This document shows positions 59,125 to 64,000 of a DNA stretch of 64,000 nucleotides, piece by piece. Positions within the stretch are counted from its first letter, which is position 1, and each line of letters begins with the position of its first letter. Source of the stretch: Utricularia gibba. Lineage: Eukaryota; Streptophyta; Magnoliopsida; Lamiales; Lentibulariaceae. Position numbers and translations under genes: made by a program. The notes beneath the pieces are model-generated. The model saw only the letters and a program-made list of their open reading frames with translations, did not search any database and was not told the origin of the DNA. The stretch lies in assembly GCA_002189035.1 (NCBI GenBank), contig NEEC01000017.1:2046001-2110000 (forward strand), in the 5' to 3' direction.

Positions 59125-60302
59125 ATTCCAGAAACTCAAGTCAGCTTCCATTCTGTTTTTCCAATCTCTGCCTCTGATATCCTTTGCATTCATATTTCTT
59201 CCAGAAACACTGCCAGTTGCTGTGAGAAAAGGGAGACAGTGAGTGCATGTCTCTTAACTTCCATCAATGATGAACCACAACACCAACAGTGTTTCTGATT
59301 TTTGGAATGAGACTTACACAGACAGAGCTCTGCCAAGCCTGCTGACTGAAAAAAAAAAAAAAAGAAAAAAGACTACCCAATGTTGTTCTTCTGTGTTTGT
59401 TATGAAAAATAGTCAACTGTGTATGCGTTATGTTTGTAATAAATTGTACAAGCCAGAGGGCTAGCCCTTGCTTCCTCCCCTTCTTCTCTTTGCCATGTTA
59501 GAGCCACTTTTGTGAAGTATCAAATATTCAAAAAAAAAAATCTATTATACATGTAATGTATTAAAATAAAATTAAAAAACTATTAAATTCGATTTAATAA
59601 TAGAATTTAAAAGTATTTGATTGTGAAAAAGTTTGGTGAAAATAATTCTATTTTAAAAAATGAAATTTAAAAGTATTTTTTTTATTTTTAATAAATTACA
59701 AAAAACTAATTTTTCTTCTATTAAAATCATCAAAATTTAGAATCTATTCTGTTTTATGAATTTATTGAAGTAATTCTCTTTAACTTTTGAATATTCTAAT
59801 CTTCAGTCGTTCTCTATTAAAATCAAAAGCTTAGATTTTATGATTAAATAATAAATTAATTAGAAAAATTATATTATTTACTTTTTATCGATTATAAAAA
59901 CATATTTATATCATTACATTAACTTATATAATAATTTAATATACTGAACTTTATAATATAATACATATATAATACATAACATTTTTATAATTTTATATTG
60001 ATTTTCTTTACATAATCTTAAAAGAATCACATTCTATTCAATCTTATCCTTCTCTTTTTCAGAATACTTTGAATCTGGTAATATTCGGGGTTTTTTTTTG
60101 AAAAATACCCTATATGTGTTTTGATTGTGTTACAAATCTACCCATCCTTTTTTACATGATTTAGAAAAATGGCATTTGTGTGAGAAAAGTGGCCATAGAT
60201 GTTTTTTATGAGTGTGTGAGAGATCGTGGGTACATTTCAAAATCACCCTTTCGGATCTCGCTGTATGAATTTCAGTTTCCAGGAGTAGGGATCGAAGGCA
60301 TA
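59125..60302. other. Spacer between MYOB and PGM genes
   Basis: Begins with the MYOB 3' region containing A-rich tracts, then is AT-rich to about 60060. The final 200 bp are probably the PGM leader; the frame open from 60180 has no ATG before 60303. Confidence 0.45.
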
Positions 60303-63951
<3,649 letters not shown>

Positions 63952-64000
63952 TGAGATCCTTATCCGGGAAGCTCGACACCTACCCATCTTGCCGTTTTTG

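Noticed and set aside
60180-60302. N-terminal extension of PGM that might be a plastid transit peptide
   Set aside because: There is no ATG between 60180 and 60303 in frame, and MAVFAVSHV aligns with cytosolic PGM starts.

Overview
The window is nuclear DNA of a flowering plant, most likely a eudicot. Every gene has spliceosomal introns with GT-AG borders (one GC-AG), exons are short, spacers are AT-rich, and the families are plant-specific or have their plant forms: CLE peptides, a PIN auxin carrier, WOX, PPR, HIPP, DUF1218, GTD-binding myosin-binding protein and MIR858. No operons, CRISPR arrays or viral genomes are present. I could not fix the species.

Layout. 0-6 kb: a Ty1/copia gag remnant, an IST1-like ESCRT gene (-), a decayed gene (-), a CLE27-type peptide gene (-) and a single C2H2 zinc-finger gene with an EAR motif (-). 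8-16.4 kb: a DUF1218 membrane protein (+), a RING-H2 ligase (+) and a P-class PPR protein (-). 16.8-17.4 kb: a GGGCC-rich non-autonomous repeat. 18.7-28.3 kb: a multi-pass membrane protein of the plant TTYH-like family (+), a RINGv ligase (-) and an ABCG7-type half transporter (-) with an apparent frameshift in exon 1. 29-33 kb: a HIPP metallochaperone-like gene (+), then a microRNA gene that I recognise as MIR858 (+) with its own TATA box and a short leader ORF. 35.5-46.5 kb: a long-loop PIN auxin exporter (-), an O-fucosyltransferase (+) and a WOX homeodomain factor of the WUS-box type (-). 49.8-64 kb: a CLE16/17-type peptide gene (+), a TMEM214-like gene (+), a myosin-binding GTD protein (+) and a cytosolic phosphoglucomutase (+) that runs off the right edge.

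The genes do not form one pathway, but the order is informative. From recalled locus numbers, the TTYH-like, MIR858, PIN, CLE17, TMEM214-like, MYOB and PGM genes follow the order of an Arabidopsis chromosome 1 segment (about At1g71110 down to At1g70730) and its duplicate (about At1g22960-At1g23190). The segment is rich in developmental signalling: two CLE ligands, an auxin carrier, a WOX factor and a MYB-regulating microRNA.

Coordinates for multi-exon genes give the span from start codon to stop codon. Exon limits worked out by hand from splice signals, reading frame and family similarity are in each entry. No UTRs were determined except where TATA boxes are visible.
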